Shown one piece after another: positions 1 to 7,556 of a DNA stretch of 16,540 bases. Within the stretch, counting starts at the first letter, position 1, and every line of letters starts with the position of its first letter. The stretch lies in contig JAEZCR010000011.1 of assembly GCA_023433465.1 (NCBI GenBank), positions 1 to 16,540 on the forward strand, in the 5' to 3' direction. The notes beneath the pieces are model-generated. The model was not told the DNA's origin, ran no database searches, and saw only the letters and a program-made list of their open reading frames with translations. This DNA comes from Pseudomonadota bacterium (GTDB lineage Bacteria > Pseudomonadota > Gammaproteobacteria > Steroidobacterales > Steroidobacteraceae). The translations under genes were made by a program, and so were the position numbers.

Positions 1-15
1 GCTCGTGCCCATGGG

Positions 16-759
16 TTACGCCAGCGCGCGCAGCTCCGCGACGAAGTCGTAGGTATCGCCGCGATAGTAGGACTGCGAAAACTCGACGGCCTGACCGTCC
101 GCGAGGAAGCCGAGACGCTCGACCAGCAGTCCCGCGTCCTTCTCGCGCGCCTTGAGCAGCTCGGCCTGCTCGGCGGTCAGCAGGGTGGCGCGCAGCCGCT
201 GCAATGCGCGCACCGGCCGGTTGCCGGTTCTTTCGAGCGCGACGTACAACGACGAATCGACCGCGTCCACCGAGGGCAGGCAGGAGGCGAGGATCGTCGC
301 GTACTCGAGCGCCATCGGCGCCTCGTCGGCGATACGGATTCGCTGGAAGCGGTACACCGGCGTGCCCGGCGACAGACGCAACGTGAGCGATTCCTCCGGC
401 GTCACCGTGCCGGTCGAACGGGCGAGCCATACGCTGCGCGGCTTGCGGCCGCGTGCGCGCATGTCCTCGGAGAAAGATGTCAGTTTCGAGAAATGCTTTT
501 CCACGCGTGACGACACGAACGTGCCCGCGCCCTGCCGGCGCACGAGCAGTCCTTCGGCGACGAGGCCGTCGATCGCCTTGCGCACCGTGATGCGCGAGAT
601 GCCGAGCTCGCCGGCCAGATCGCGTTCGGGCGGCAGCGCGTCCTCCGGCGCGACCACGCGTTTTTCGATCGCGGTGCGCAGGCTGCGCTGCAGCTGCCGG
701 TAAAGGGGCTGCGTGCTCGCTTCGTCGAGCTTCTGCAGGTAGTTAGTCAGGGTCGCCAC
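16..759 (-). CDS. GntR-family (HutC/UTRA) transcriptional regulator of amino-sugar use, NagQ/NagR/DasR-like
   Basis: Predicted DNA-binding repressor of 247 aa, a normal length for the HutC subfamily. Residues about 18-82 form the winged helix, with the typical GntR run GISRITVRKAIDGL (53-66) and a wing ending QGAGTFV (76-82). Residues about 95-241 form the UTRA ligand-binding domain, ending in YYRGDTYDF (231-239), a block usual in regulators that sense amino-sugar phosphates. I chose the GTG at 759 because GGAG lies 8 nt upstream on the minus strand and the GntR fold begins soon after it. The upstream ATG at 873 would add 38 residues of non-homologous sequence and run through the divergent promoter region. 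The gene diverges from the hexosaminidase/PTS operon, which indicates local control of that operon plus autoregulation. The ligand (GlcNAc-6-P or GlcN-6-P) is inferred from context only. Confidence 0.9.
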   Translation of the reverse strand: MATLTNYLQKLDEASTQPLYRQLQRSLRTAIEKRVVAPEDALPPERDLAGELGISRITVRKAIDGLVAEGLLVRRQGAGTFVSSRVEKHFSKLTSFSEDMRARGRKPRSVWLARSTGTVTPEESLTLRLSPGTPVYRFQRIRIADEAPMALEYATILASCLPSVDAVDSSLYVALERTGNRPVRALQRLRATLLTAEQAELLKAREKDAGLLVERLGFLADGQAVEFSQSYYRGDTYDFVAELRALA

Positions 760-782
760 TTGATTGTCTCCGGGCCTTCGCG

Positions 783-810
783 ATAACCAGTAAGGTACCA
801 ATGAAGGCCA
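783..810 (-). promoter_or_regulatory. Candidate GntR operator: TGG heptamer array in front of the regulator gene
   Basis: Reading the minus strand there are three heptamers in the same orientation: TGGCCTT (810-804), TGGTACC (800-794) and TGGTTAT (789-783). Their starts are 10 and 11 bp apart, and the last two are separated by exactly 4 bp. From memory, NagQ boxes of Xanthomonas are tandem TGGTATT repeats separated by 4 bp, so the spacing fits and the sequence fits partly. The array lies 24-51 nt before the regulator's GTG, a position suited to autorepression. GGTACC at 794-799 is also a small palindrome, so a different dimer geometry is possible. Confidence 0.4.
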
Positions 811-898
811 TACTTGCCCAGCGGAAATTGAGAATCTGCGCGGAAATATAGCAATTTGAGCAGGGCTGCACATAGACTCCCGAAATACGCCGAGGTAT

Positions 899-927
899 TG
901 GTATTATCGCGGCCTAAACATGGTCTG
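899..927 (+). promoter_or_regulatory. Candidate GntR operator: 11-bp-spaced TGG heptamer array in front of the hexosaminidase/PTS operon
   Basis: On the plus strand TGGTATT (899-905), CGGCCTA (910-916) and TGGTCTG (921-927) follow each other with exactly 4 bp between them, so all start 11 bp apart on one face of the helix. The first heptamer equals the NagQ repeat unit that I recall from Xanthomonas; the other two are degenerate. An overlapping copy AGGTATT sits at 893-899. The array ends where the Shine-Dalgarno GGGGAGG (927-933) begins, so a bound repressor would block transcription of the operon from close range. TATTAT (902-907) inside the array could be a -10 element, but I see no matching -35. 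Confidence 0.45.
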
Positions 928-939
928 GGGAGGTTTGAC

Positions 940-3036
940 ATGAAGCCGAGCGGGTTCCGGCACATTCATCGCATCGCGGGCGCCTTGTGGTTGCTGACGT
1001 GCGGCGCGGGCGTCCTGGCTGCCGACCCGATGATCGCTTCATTGTCCGTCGTTCCGGCGCCGCTCGAAGCCCGGCCCGCCGCCGGCGATTTCCGGTTCGA
1101 TGCGAAATCCCGCGTCGCGCATCGCGGCTCGGGCAGCGAGCAGGCGGCGAAATATTTCATCGAGCTCGCGAAGCGCACGCACGGCCTGGATCTGCCGCTC
1201 GCCGGCAACCGGGCGTCGGGCTCCATCCTGTTCGAAATCAGCCGCAATGCGCCGGCCGCCGACGAGGGCTACGCGTTGCGCGTGAAGAGCAATGGCATCA
1301 CGGTGAGCGCGCGCGAGCCCAAGGGACTCTTCTATGGCGCGATCACGTTGTGGCAGTTGCTGGGCAATCCCGAGGCGGGCGCGCCGCGCATCGGTGCGGT
1401 GACGATCGAGGACGCCCCGCGGTTCCGCTGGCGCGGCCTCATGCTGGATACCGCGCGGTACTACCAGTCTCCCAAGTTCATCAAGCAGTTCATCGACTGG
1501 ATGGCGTTGCACAAGCTGAACGTCTTCCACTGGCACCTTACCGACGACCAGGCGTGGCGCATCGAGATCAAGAAGTATCCGAAGCTCACGAGTGTCGGCG
1601 CTTGGCGTGTGCCCATGGGTCCCGCTGCCGCCGCCGACATCGATCCCGCGACGGGCAAACCGCGCGTCATCGGTGGTTTCTATTCACACGAGCAGGTCCG
1701 CGAGATCGTCGCGTACGCGGCCGCGCGGCACATCACGGTCGTCCCCGAGATCGAACTACCCGGTCACGCGAGCGCGGCCGTGGTCGCCTATCCGGAGCTC
1801 GGCGTGAGCCGCACGCTGCCGACCGCGGTGCCGGAAGAGTGGGGCATCTTCACGACGCTGTTCAACGCGGAGGAATCGACGTTCACATTCTTCGAGGACG
1901 TCTTCGCCGAAGTGATGCAGCTCTTCCCGAGCGAGTACATCCACGTCGGCGGCGACGAGGCGTGGAAGGACGAATGGGAAGCCTCGCCGAGGATCCAGGC
2001 GCGCATGAAGGAGCTCGGCGTCAAGGACGAACACGCGTTGCAGAGTTATTTCATCCAGCGCGTCGAGAGATATCTCAACGAACACGGCCGCAAGCTCATC
2101 GGCTGGGACGAGATTCTCGAGGGCGGACTCGCGCCCAACGCCACGGTGATGTCGTGGCGCGGCATCGACGGCGCCATCGCGGCCGCGAAGGCCGGTCACG
2201 ACACCGTGTTGTCGCCCGCGCCCACGATGTACCTCGATCACTGGCAGAGTGATGGAGATCCCGCGCCGGGCCGCAGCGACACGATCTCGCTCAAGGACGT
2301 CTACTTGTTCGATCCGATTCCGGATTCCATCCCTGCCGGGCAGCATCGCCACATCCTCGGCCTGCAGGCGAACCTCTGGGCGGAATTCATGCGTTCGCCC
2401 GAGCGCGTCACCTACCAGGCCTATCCACGCGTCGCCGCGCTCGCGGAAGTCGCGTGGTCGGCGCCCGCGCGCATCGACTGGCTGAATTTCCGCGACCGCA
2501 TGCCGGATCAGCTCGCGCGCTATCGCAAGCTCGGCATCGGCTACGCACCGGGCGCCGCGGCGCAGCCGCTCGAGGTGCGCCGCCGCACCAGCCATCAACT
2601 GCAGCCGTGCGCCGGTGGCTATCTACTGTCGCTCGAGGACGATGCCCCGCTCGCGGGAAAACGCGCCGTGTTCCTCGTGAGCATCACCAACCCGTGCTGG
2701 ACCTGGAAGGCCGCGGACCTCACGCAGGTGACGGGTTTGCGGGCCGCGGTGGGACAGATCCCGTTCTCGTTCCAGATCGGCAAAGACGCGAAGAACATTC
2801 CGCTCGCGAAGCCGGTGGACGGCGCGGGCGAGCTCGAAGTGCGCCTCGGCACCTGCGAGGGCGAACTGCTCGCCTCGCTGCCCCTCGCGCCGGCGACGTC
2901 CAACCACGCGGTGACGACGCTGCCCGACGCGCCGTTCTCGTCGAAGTCCGGGACGCACGACCTGTGCCTGCGGTTCACGCGCGCCGGCATCGATCCGATC
3001 TGGGCGATCGACAGCGTCGAGCTGCTGGGGCTGTAG
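940..3036 (+). CDS. Exported beta-N-acetylhexosaminidase, GH20, with C-terminal CBM6-like module
   Basis: Exo-acting glycosidase of 698 aa that removes terminal N-acetylhexosamine from chitooligosaccharides or glycans. Residues 1-27 look like a Sec signal peptide with a cut near VLA-AD. A GH20b-type N-terminal domain (about 35-157) precedes the TIM-barrel catalytic domain (about 163-510). The barrel contains HWHLTDDQAWR (197-207), PEIELPGH (269-276) and HVGGDE (335-340), whose D339-E340 is the substrate-assisted catalytic pair, then an aromatic block near LGLQANLWAE (473-482). Residues about 545-698 end in a beta-sandwich-like tail resembling CBM6-type modules (GTHDLCLRF at 671-679) and carry the only four cysteines of the predicted mature protein (557, 586, 639, 676), enough for two disulfides. 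The ATG at 940 is preceded by GGGGAGG with 6-nt spacing; an upstream ATG at 856 lacks this and would hide the signal peptide. First gene of the operon, 4 nt before the PTS fusion gene. Periplasmic, surface or secreted location cannot be told. Confidence 0.93.
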   Translation: MKPSGFRHIHRIAGALWLLTCGAGVLAADPMIASLSVVPAPLEARPAAGDFRFDAKSRVAHRGSGSEQAAKYFIELAKRTHGLDLPLAGNRASGSILFEISRNAPAADEGYALRVKSNGITVSAREPKGLFYGAITLWQLLGNPEAGAPRIGAVTIEDAPRFRWRGLMLDTARYYQSPKFIKQFIDWMALHKLNVFHWHLTDDQAWRIEIKKYPKLTSVGAWRVPMGPAAAADIDPATGKPRVIGGFYSHEQVREIVAYAAARHITVVPEIELPGHASAAVVAYPELGVSRTLPTAVPEEWGIFTTLFNAEESTFTFFEDVFAEVMQLFPSEYIHVGGDEAWKDEWEASPRIQARMKELGVKDEHALQSYFIQRVERYLNEHGRKLIGWDEILEGGLAPNATVMSWRGIDGAIAAAKAGHDTVLSPAPTMYLDHWQSDGDPAPGRSDTISLKDVYLFDPIPDSIPAGQHRHILGLQANLWAEFMRSPERVTYQAYPRVAALAEVAWSAPARIDWLNFRDRMPDQLARYRKLGIGYAPGAAAQPLEVRRRTSHQLQPCAGGYLLSLEDDAPLAGKRAVFLVSITNPCWTWKAADLTQVTGLRAAVGQIPFSFQIGKDAKNIPLAKPVDGAGELEVRLGTCEGELLASLPLAPATSNHAVTTLPDAPFSSKSGTHDLCLRFTRAGIDPIWAIDSVELLGL

Positions 3037-3040
3037 TCGG

Positions 3041-5560
3041 ATGACGCGCCTGACCCTGCTCGCGCCGCTTGCCGGCTGGAGCGCGCCGCTCGAAGAAGTG
3101 CCCGACGCGGTGTTCGGCCAGCGCATGCTCGGCGACGGGGTCGCGATCGATCCGACCGGCAACACGCTGCACGCGCCCTGCGACGGCGAAATCATCTCCG
3201 CGCCCGCGTCTCTGCACGCCATCGCGCTGCGCGCGCCGAACGGCGCCGAAGTGCTCGTGCACGTCGGGATCGAGACGGTCGGGCTCGGCGGCAAGGGATT
3301 CACGTCCCGCGTGAAGAAAGGCGATCGCGTTCGCGCGGGTGATGCGCTGCTCGAGTTCGACCTCGATCTGCTGGCGCGCACGGCCAGGAGCCTCCTCACG
3401 CCCGTCATCCTCACGAACGGAGAGCACTTCAGGATCTCGGCGCCGCGCATCGCACGCACGGTCGCGGTCGGTGATCCGCTGTTCGAAATCGACGGAATCG
3501 CGGCGGTTGCCGACGCGGTGGTCCCGGGCGCCACGCAGATCGCGAGCGAACGCGTCATCGCGCGGCAGTCCCACGGCGTCCATGCCCGGCCCGCGGCGCT
3601 GATCGCGCGCGCGGCGAAGGCGGTGCCCGCCGAGATCGAACTACGCGCGCATGGCCGCACGGCGAACGCACGCAGCGCGGTCGCGCTCATGGCGCTCGGA
3701 ATCCGGCAGGGCGACGAGGTGGTGATCGCAGGCGCCGGCGAGGGTGCCGCGGCCGCCATCGCCGAAATCGCGCGCATGATCTCGACGCCGGACAAACCCG
3801 CGGCGCGTCCGCTGCCGCCGCCGGTGGTGCAGGCCACGCGCACACCCGCGAGCACACACGACGCCTCGCTGTTGCGCGGCGTGATCGCGAGCCGCGGACT
3901 CGCATTGGGCGGCGCGGCCTGGTTGAAGAGCGAAGACGTCACGGTGATCGAGCCGGGACAGGGCATCGCCGTCGAAGCGGGCGCGTTCGAGCGCGCGCGC
4001 GAGGCCGTGCGCGCGCGGCTGAGCCCGCTCGCGAAGGAAGCCTCGCCGACGGCGCGCGAGCTGATCGCCGCCCACATCGAGATCCTGGAAGACCCCGAGT
4101 TGTTGGGGGCGGCTCGCGCGCTCATTTCCACGGGCAAGAGCGCCGCGTTCGCCTGGCGCTCGGCGTTGCGCCAGGCCGCCGACGCGTTGCGCGCGACGGG
4201 CGATGCGCGGCTCGCCGAGCGCGTCGACGATCTCGACGATCTCGAACGGCAGGTGCTCGCCGTGCTCGGCGGATCCGACAGCGTGGCGCGCGCGGCGCTC
4301 CCGCCCGGAACGATCCTGCTCGCACGCGACATGAGCCCGTCGCAGCTCATCGAGCTCGAAGGCGGCAAACCTGCGGGAATCGTGCTCGAGGCCGGCGGCC
4401 CCACCTCGCACGTCGCCGTGCTCGCCGCGTCGCTCGGGATTCCGATGCTGGTCGCGGTCGGTGCGAAGCTCAAGGAGATCCGCGCGGGCACCACGCTCGC
4501 GCTCGATGCCGACGCGGGTTCGCTGCGCATCGCGCCGGACGTCGCGCAACGCGCCGACTTCGAGTACGCCACCGCCGCGCGGCGCGAGCGGCTGCGCCGC
4601 GAGCTGGAGGCGGCGCGCGGCGACTGCCACGCCGCGAGCGGCGAACGCATCGAGGTGTTCGCCAATCTGGGTTCCCTCGCCGACGCGAAGATCGCCGTGG
4701 CGCATGGCGCCGAAGGCTGTGGGCTGCTGCGCTCGGAGTTCCTGTTCCTGGACCGCGCGTCCGCTCCGGACGAGCGCGAGCAACGCGAGACCTACCAGCG
4801 CATCGCGCGCGTGCTCGAGGGCCGGCCCCTCGTCATCCGCACGCTCGACGTCGGCGGCGACAAGCCGCTCGCCTATCTACCGCTGCCGGCGGAGGAGAAT
4901 CCCGCGCTCGGGCTGCGCGGCATCCGCGTGAGCCTGTGGCGCCCCGAGCTGTTGCGTACGCAATTGCGGGCGATGCTGGCGGTCGAGCCCGCCGGTCAGT
5001 GCCGCGTCCTGTTGCCGATGATCAACGACGTCGAGGAGCTCCGGCGCGTGCGCGCGGTGCTCGACGCACTGACCGCCGAGCTGCGCGCCGAACGTCCGCA
5101 GCTCGGCGTGATGATCGAGACGCCCGCCGCGGCCATGATGTCCGACACGCTGGCGCGCGAGGCGGACTTTCTCTCGATCGGCACCAACGACCTGTCGCAG
5201 TACACGCTGGCGATCGATCGCGGCAATGCCGAGCTGGCCGCGCGCATCGACGCCGCGCATCCGGCGGTCCTGCGGCTGATCGCCCATGTCGCCGCGGCGG
5301 CGGCCCGCCACTCGCGCATCGCCGCGGTGTGCGGCGGGCTCGCCTCGGATCCGGCGGCGGTGCCATTGTTGTTAGGGCTCGGCATCAACGAGCTCTCGGT
5401 CGTCCCCGCGCAGATTCCACACATCAAGGAAGTCGTGCGATCGCGCACGCTCGACGCGTGCCGCGCGCTCGCGGAGCGCGCGCTGGCGCTCGATTCAGTG
5501 GCGGACGTGCGTGAGCTGCTGGCGAAGCAGGTGGGCGCCGTCGCGGGAGTGTTGTCATGA
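3041..5560 (+). CDS. nagF: PTS phosphotransferase fusion EIIA(Glc-type)-HPr-Enzyme I, NagF-like
   Basis: Cytoplasmic 839-aa protein carrying three phosphorelay modules that pass phosphate from PEP to the sugar permease. EIIA of the glucose family (1-150) keeps both histidines: H59 (SLHAIAL) and the phosphorylated H74 (LVHVGIET), followed by EFDLDLL and LLTPV. HPr (about 170-250) has HGVHARPAA with phospho-H181. Enzyme I (about 275-839) has the swivel-domain site GGPTSH with H457. Its PEP-binding barrel has TLDVGGDKPL (601-610), RGIRVSL (626-632), MIETPAA (691-697), SIGTNDLSQYTLAIDR (712-727) and the catalytic cysteine C764 in VCGGLASD. All active residues are present, so it should be functional. 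It starts 4 nt after the hexosaminidase stop and overlaps the next gene by ATGA, indicating coupled translation. The same order in GlcNAc PTS fusions is called NagF; the glucose-family EIIA and the GlcNAc-type permease next to it support that name over fructose-type fusions. Confidence 0.93.
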   Translation: MTRLTLLAPLAGWSAPLEEVPDAVFGQRMLGDGVAIDPTGNTLHAPCDGEIISAPASLHAIALRAPNGAEVLVHVGIETVGLGGKGFTSRVKKGDRVRAGDALLEFDLDLLARTARSLLTPVILTNGEHFRISAPRIARTVAVGDPLFEIDGIAAVADAVVPGATQIASERVIARQSHGVHARPAALIARAAKAVPAEIELRAHGRTANARSAVALMALGIRQGDEVVIAGAGEGAAAAIAEIARMISTPDKPAARPLPPPVVQATRTPASTHDASLLRGVIASRGLALGGAAWLKSEDVTVIEPGQGIAVEAGAFERAREAVRARLSPLAKEASPTARELIAAHIEILEDPELLGAARALISTGKSAAFAWRSALRQAADALRATGDARLAERVDDLDDLERQVLAVLGGSDSVARAALPPGTILLARDMSPSQLIELEGGKPAGIVLEAGGPTSHVAVLAASLGIPMLVAVGAKLKEIRAGTTLALDADAGSLRIAPDVAQRADFEYATAARRERLRRELEAARGDCHAASGERIEVFANLGSLADAKIAVAHGAEGCGLLRSEFLFLDRASAPDEREQRETYQRIARVLEGRPLVIRTLDVGGDKPLAYLPLPAEENPALGLRGIRVSLWRPELLRTQLRAMLAVEPAGQCRVLLPMINDVEELRRVRAVLDALTAELRAERPQLGVMIETPAAAMMSDTLAREADFLSIGTNDLSQYTLAIDRGNAELAARIDAAHPAVLRLIAHVAAAAARHSRIAAVCGGLASDPAAVPLLLGLGINELSVVPAQIPHIKEVVRSRTLDACRALAERALALDSVADVRELLAKQVGAVAGVLS

Positions 5561-7344
5561 AGAACCTCTTGTCCGGCCTGCAGAAACTGGGCCGCGCGAT
5601 GATGCTGCCGATCGCGGTCCTGCCGGTGGCGGCCTTGTTGCTGCGCCTCGGTCAGCCGGACCTGCTCGACGTTCCCGCCATCGCGGCCGCGGGCGACGCG
5701 ATCTTCGCGAACCTCGGCCTGCTGTTCGCGATCGGCATCGCGGTGGGATTGGCGCGCGAGAATCACGGTGCCGCCGGTCTCGCGGGCGTCGTCGCCTTCC
5801 TGATCACGACGAAGGGCGCGGAGCTGCTGCTCGTGGTGCCGCCCGACGTGACCGCGGGCCTCGACGGCGCGGCTCTCGACCTGGCCGAAAGGGCGTTCCG
5901 CGCGAAGGAGCTCGCCAAGCTCAGCGTGCCCGCCGGCATCCTGTGCGGACTTCTCGCGGGCGCGCTGTACAACCGCTACAGCGACGTGCGGCTGCCGGCC
6001 TACCTGGCCTTCTTCGGCGGACGCCGGTTCGTGCCGATCGTTTCCGGGTTCGCGGGCATCCTGCTCGCGCTGTGTTTCGGTTATGGGTTCCCGATCCTCG
6101 AGCACGGCATGGACTCGTTGAGCCGCGCGGTGCTCGGCTCCGAATCGATCGGCCTCTTCGCGTATGGCGTGCTCAATCGCGCGCTGATCATCACCGGCCT
6201 GCATCACATCGCCAACAACATGGCCTGGTTCCTGATCGGCGATTTCCCGACGGCGACCGGCGTCGTCACCGGCGATCTCAAGCGTTTCTTCGCCGGCGAT
6301 CCCACCGCCGGCGCGTTCATGAGCGGATTCTTTCCCGTCATGATGTTCGGACTGCCCGCGGCGTGCCTGGCGATGTATCAGACCGCGCGGCCGGAGCGGC
6401 GCAAGGCCGTGGGCGGCATGTTGCTGTCGATGGCGTTGACCTCGTTCCTGACGGGCGTCACCGAGCCCATCGAGTTCGCGTTCATGTTCCTCGCGCCGTT
6501 GCTCTACGCGCTGCACGCGCTGCTGACCGGCCTCGCGATGGTGGTCATGGATTTCTTCAACGTGAAGCTCGGCTTCGGGTTCTCCGCCGGCTTGTTCGAC
6601 TACGTCCTGAACTTCTCGCTCGCGACCAACCCGCTGCTGCTGATCCCGATCGGGGCTTCCTATTTCGCGCTGTATTACTTCGCGTTCCGCTACGCGATCA
6701 CGCGCTTCGATCTCAAGACTCCCGGTCGCGAGGCGGAGGAGGGCGCCGTGGCCACCGAGGCGCCCGTGGACGACGGCGCCGAATCGTGGATTCGCGCGCT
6801 GGGCGGCGCGGCGAACATCGTCGCGCTCGATGCCTGCACGACGCGCCTGCGGCTCAACGTGGGCGGCGGCGCCATCGACGAGGCGGCATTACGGCGGCTT
6901 GGTGCGCGCGGGTTCGTGCGTCCTTCCGACAACACGCTGCAGGTGGTCGTCGGCCCGATCGCGGACCAGCTCGCGGACCGGTTGCGGCAGGCGTTGCGAG
7001 GCGCCGCCGCGGTTCCGGACGTTCCCGCTGCGCCGCAACCGGCTTCCCCGGTGGTGGCGGATTCGAACCCGCCATCCGCTCCAGGACCTGTCGCTTCGAC
7101 GGGCGACGTAAGGGCGCTGGCGGCGGCCTTCGGGGGTGCGGCGAACCTGGCCGGCATCGAGGTGCATTCCACGCGAATCGGGGTGACCCTGATAAACCCC
7201 GAAGGGGCGGATCCGCGTGCCATTCAGGCCTCCGGTTTCCGCGGTGCGGTGCGGGTGGCCGATGCGCTCTGGCACGTGATCGTCGGCCCGGATTCCGGCG
7301 CCTTGGCGGACCAGCTTCGCGGGGTCATGCGGCCCGCCGAATAA
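5557..7344 (+). CDS. nagE: PTS EIICB permease, N-acetylglucosamine type (NagE-like), with extra degenerate EIIB domain
   Basis: Inner-membrane transporter of 595 aa that imports GlcNAc (predicted) and phosphorylates it. EIIC (1 to about 385) is a multi-pass domain opening with LQKLGRAMMLPIAVLP (8-23) and holding the family motifs GLHHIANNMAWF (214-225) and GVTEPIEF (300-307). GLHHIANNMAWF resembles the GlcNAc branch more than the glucose branch. EIIB (about 405-480) has the phosphorylated cysteine C427 in DACTTRLRL. After a Pro/Ala-rich linker (about 483-515) comes a second EIIB-like repeat (about 517-592) aligned at a constant offset of 110 residues, where H537 stands in place of the cysteine. 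No EIIA is fused; it is supplied by the preceding protein. Start is the ATG at 5557, overlapping the previous stop as ATGA, with GGGAG at 5545-5549. Substrate preference is inferred from motif and context; glucose cannot be fully excluded. Confidence 0.9.
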   Translation: MKNLLSGLQKLGRAMMLPIAVLPVAALLLRLGQPDLLDVPAIAAAGDAIFANLGLLFAIGIAVGLARENHGAAGLAGVVAFLITTKGAELLLVVPPDVTAGLDGAALDLAERAFRAKELAKLSVPAGILCGLLAGALYNRYSDVRLPAYLAFFGGRRFVPIVSGFAGILLALCFGYGFPILEHGMDSLSRAVLGSESIGLFAYGVLNRALIITGLHHIANNMAWFLIGDFPTATGVVTGDLKRFFAGDPTAGAFMSGFFPVMMFGLPAACLAMYQTARPERRKAVGGMLLSMALTSFLTGVTEPIEFAFMFLAPLLYALHALLTGLAMVVMDFFNVKLGFGFSAGLFDYVLNFSLATNPLLLIPIGASYFALYYFAFRYAITRFDLKTPGREAEEGAVATEAPVDDGAESWIRALGGAANIVALDACTTRLRLNVGGGAIDEAALRRLGARGFVRPSDNTLQVVVGPIADQLADRLRQALRGAAAVPDVPAAPQPASPVVADSNPPSAPGPVASTGDVRALAAAFGGAANLAGIEVHSTRIGVTLINPEGADPRAIQASGFRGAVRVADALWHVIVGPDSGALADQLRGVMRPAE

Positions 7345-7412
7345 TTCCGTCGGTATGACGAAGATTACTTGCGAATCGATGTTTCGATAGGCATCGTGCG
7401 CGCCTTGATTAC

Positions 7413-7459
7413 CGGGCGCGACGGTCCTCAGTCGGGTTCCAGCCGCGATCTCGCGCCCG
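7413..7459. repeat. 9-bp inverted repeat between the PTS and efflux operons
   Basis: CGGGCGCGA (7413-7421) is perfectly complementary to TCGCGCCCG (7451-7459) across a 29-nt loop. CGG (7422-7424 region) and CCG near 7443 could extend pairing inside the loop with a bulge. It follows the permease stop by about 70 nt but has an A-run, not a T-run, downstream (7461-7467), so it is not a standard intrinsic terminator on either strand. It could be a structured mRNA 3' end or part of the leader of the efflux operon. Confidence 0.45.
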
Positions 7460-7460
7460 C

Positions 7461-7497
7461 AAAAAAACAATATCAATCAATCATTTTTAGTTAGCCA
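7461..7497 (+). promoter_or_regulatory. AT-rich patch, probable promoter region of the efflux operon
   Basis: Positions 7461-7493 contain only five G or C in 33 bases, in sharp contrast to the GC-rich surroundings. The patch starts with seven A residues and includes an ATCA-type short tandem (7472-7484) and a TTTTT run. It lies 60-95 nt upstream of the adaptor start at 7557, where the efflux promoter is expected. I cannot assign a convincing -35/-10 pair, so only the region is proposed. Confidence 0.35.
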
Positions 7498-7556
7498 ACG
7501 TGCAACCCGGGGGGCGGTTGAAGCGTCTGAGTTCGTGTCGCCAAAGGAAAGATCGC

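Noticed and set aside
760..873. Longer N-terminus of the GntR regulator from an ATG at 873
   Set aside because: It would overlap the divergent gene's promoter region and adds residues not seen in the family; the GTG at 759 has a good Shine-Dalgarno.
856..939. Longer N-terminus of the hexosaminidase from an ATG at 856
   Set aside because: It would place 28 residues before the signal peptide and ignore the strong GGGGAGG in front of the ATG at 940.
2623..4665. 680-codon minus-strand open frame opposite the PTS fusion gene
   Set aside because: Ser/Arg/Ala-rich low-complexity translation without motifs; the plus strand carries intact EIIA, HPr and EI active sites.
5511..7358. 615-codon plus-strand frame overlapping the EIICB gene
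   Set aside because: Arg/Gly-rich product in the wrong frame; the frame beginning at 5557 has the EIIC and EIIB motifs.
7413..7467. Inverted repeat plus A-run as an intrinsic terminator for the PTS operon
   Set aside because: Loop is 29 nt and the tract downstream is A, not T, on the plus strand; on the minus strand the T-run would precede the hairpin.
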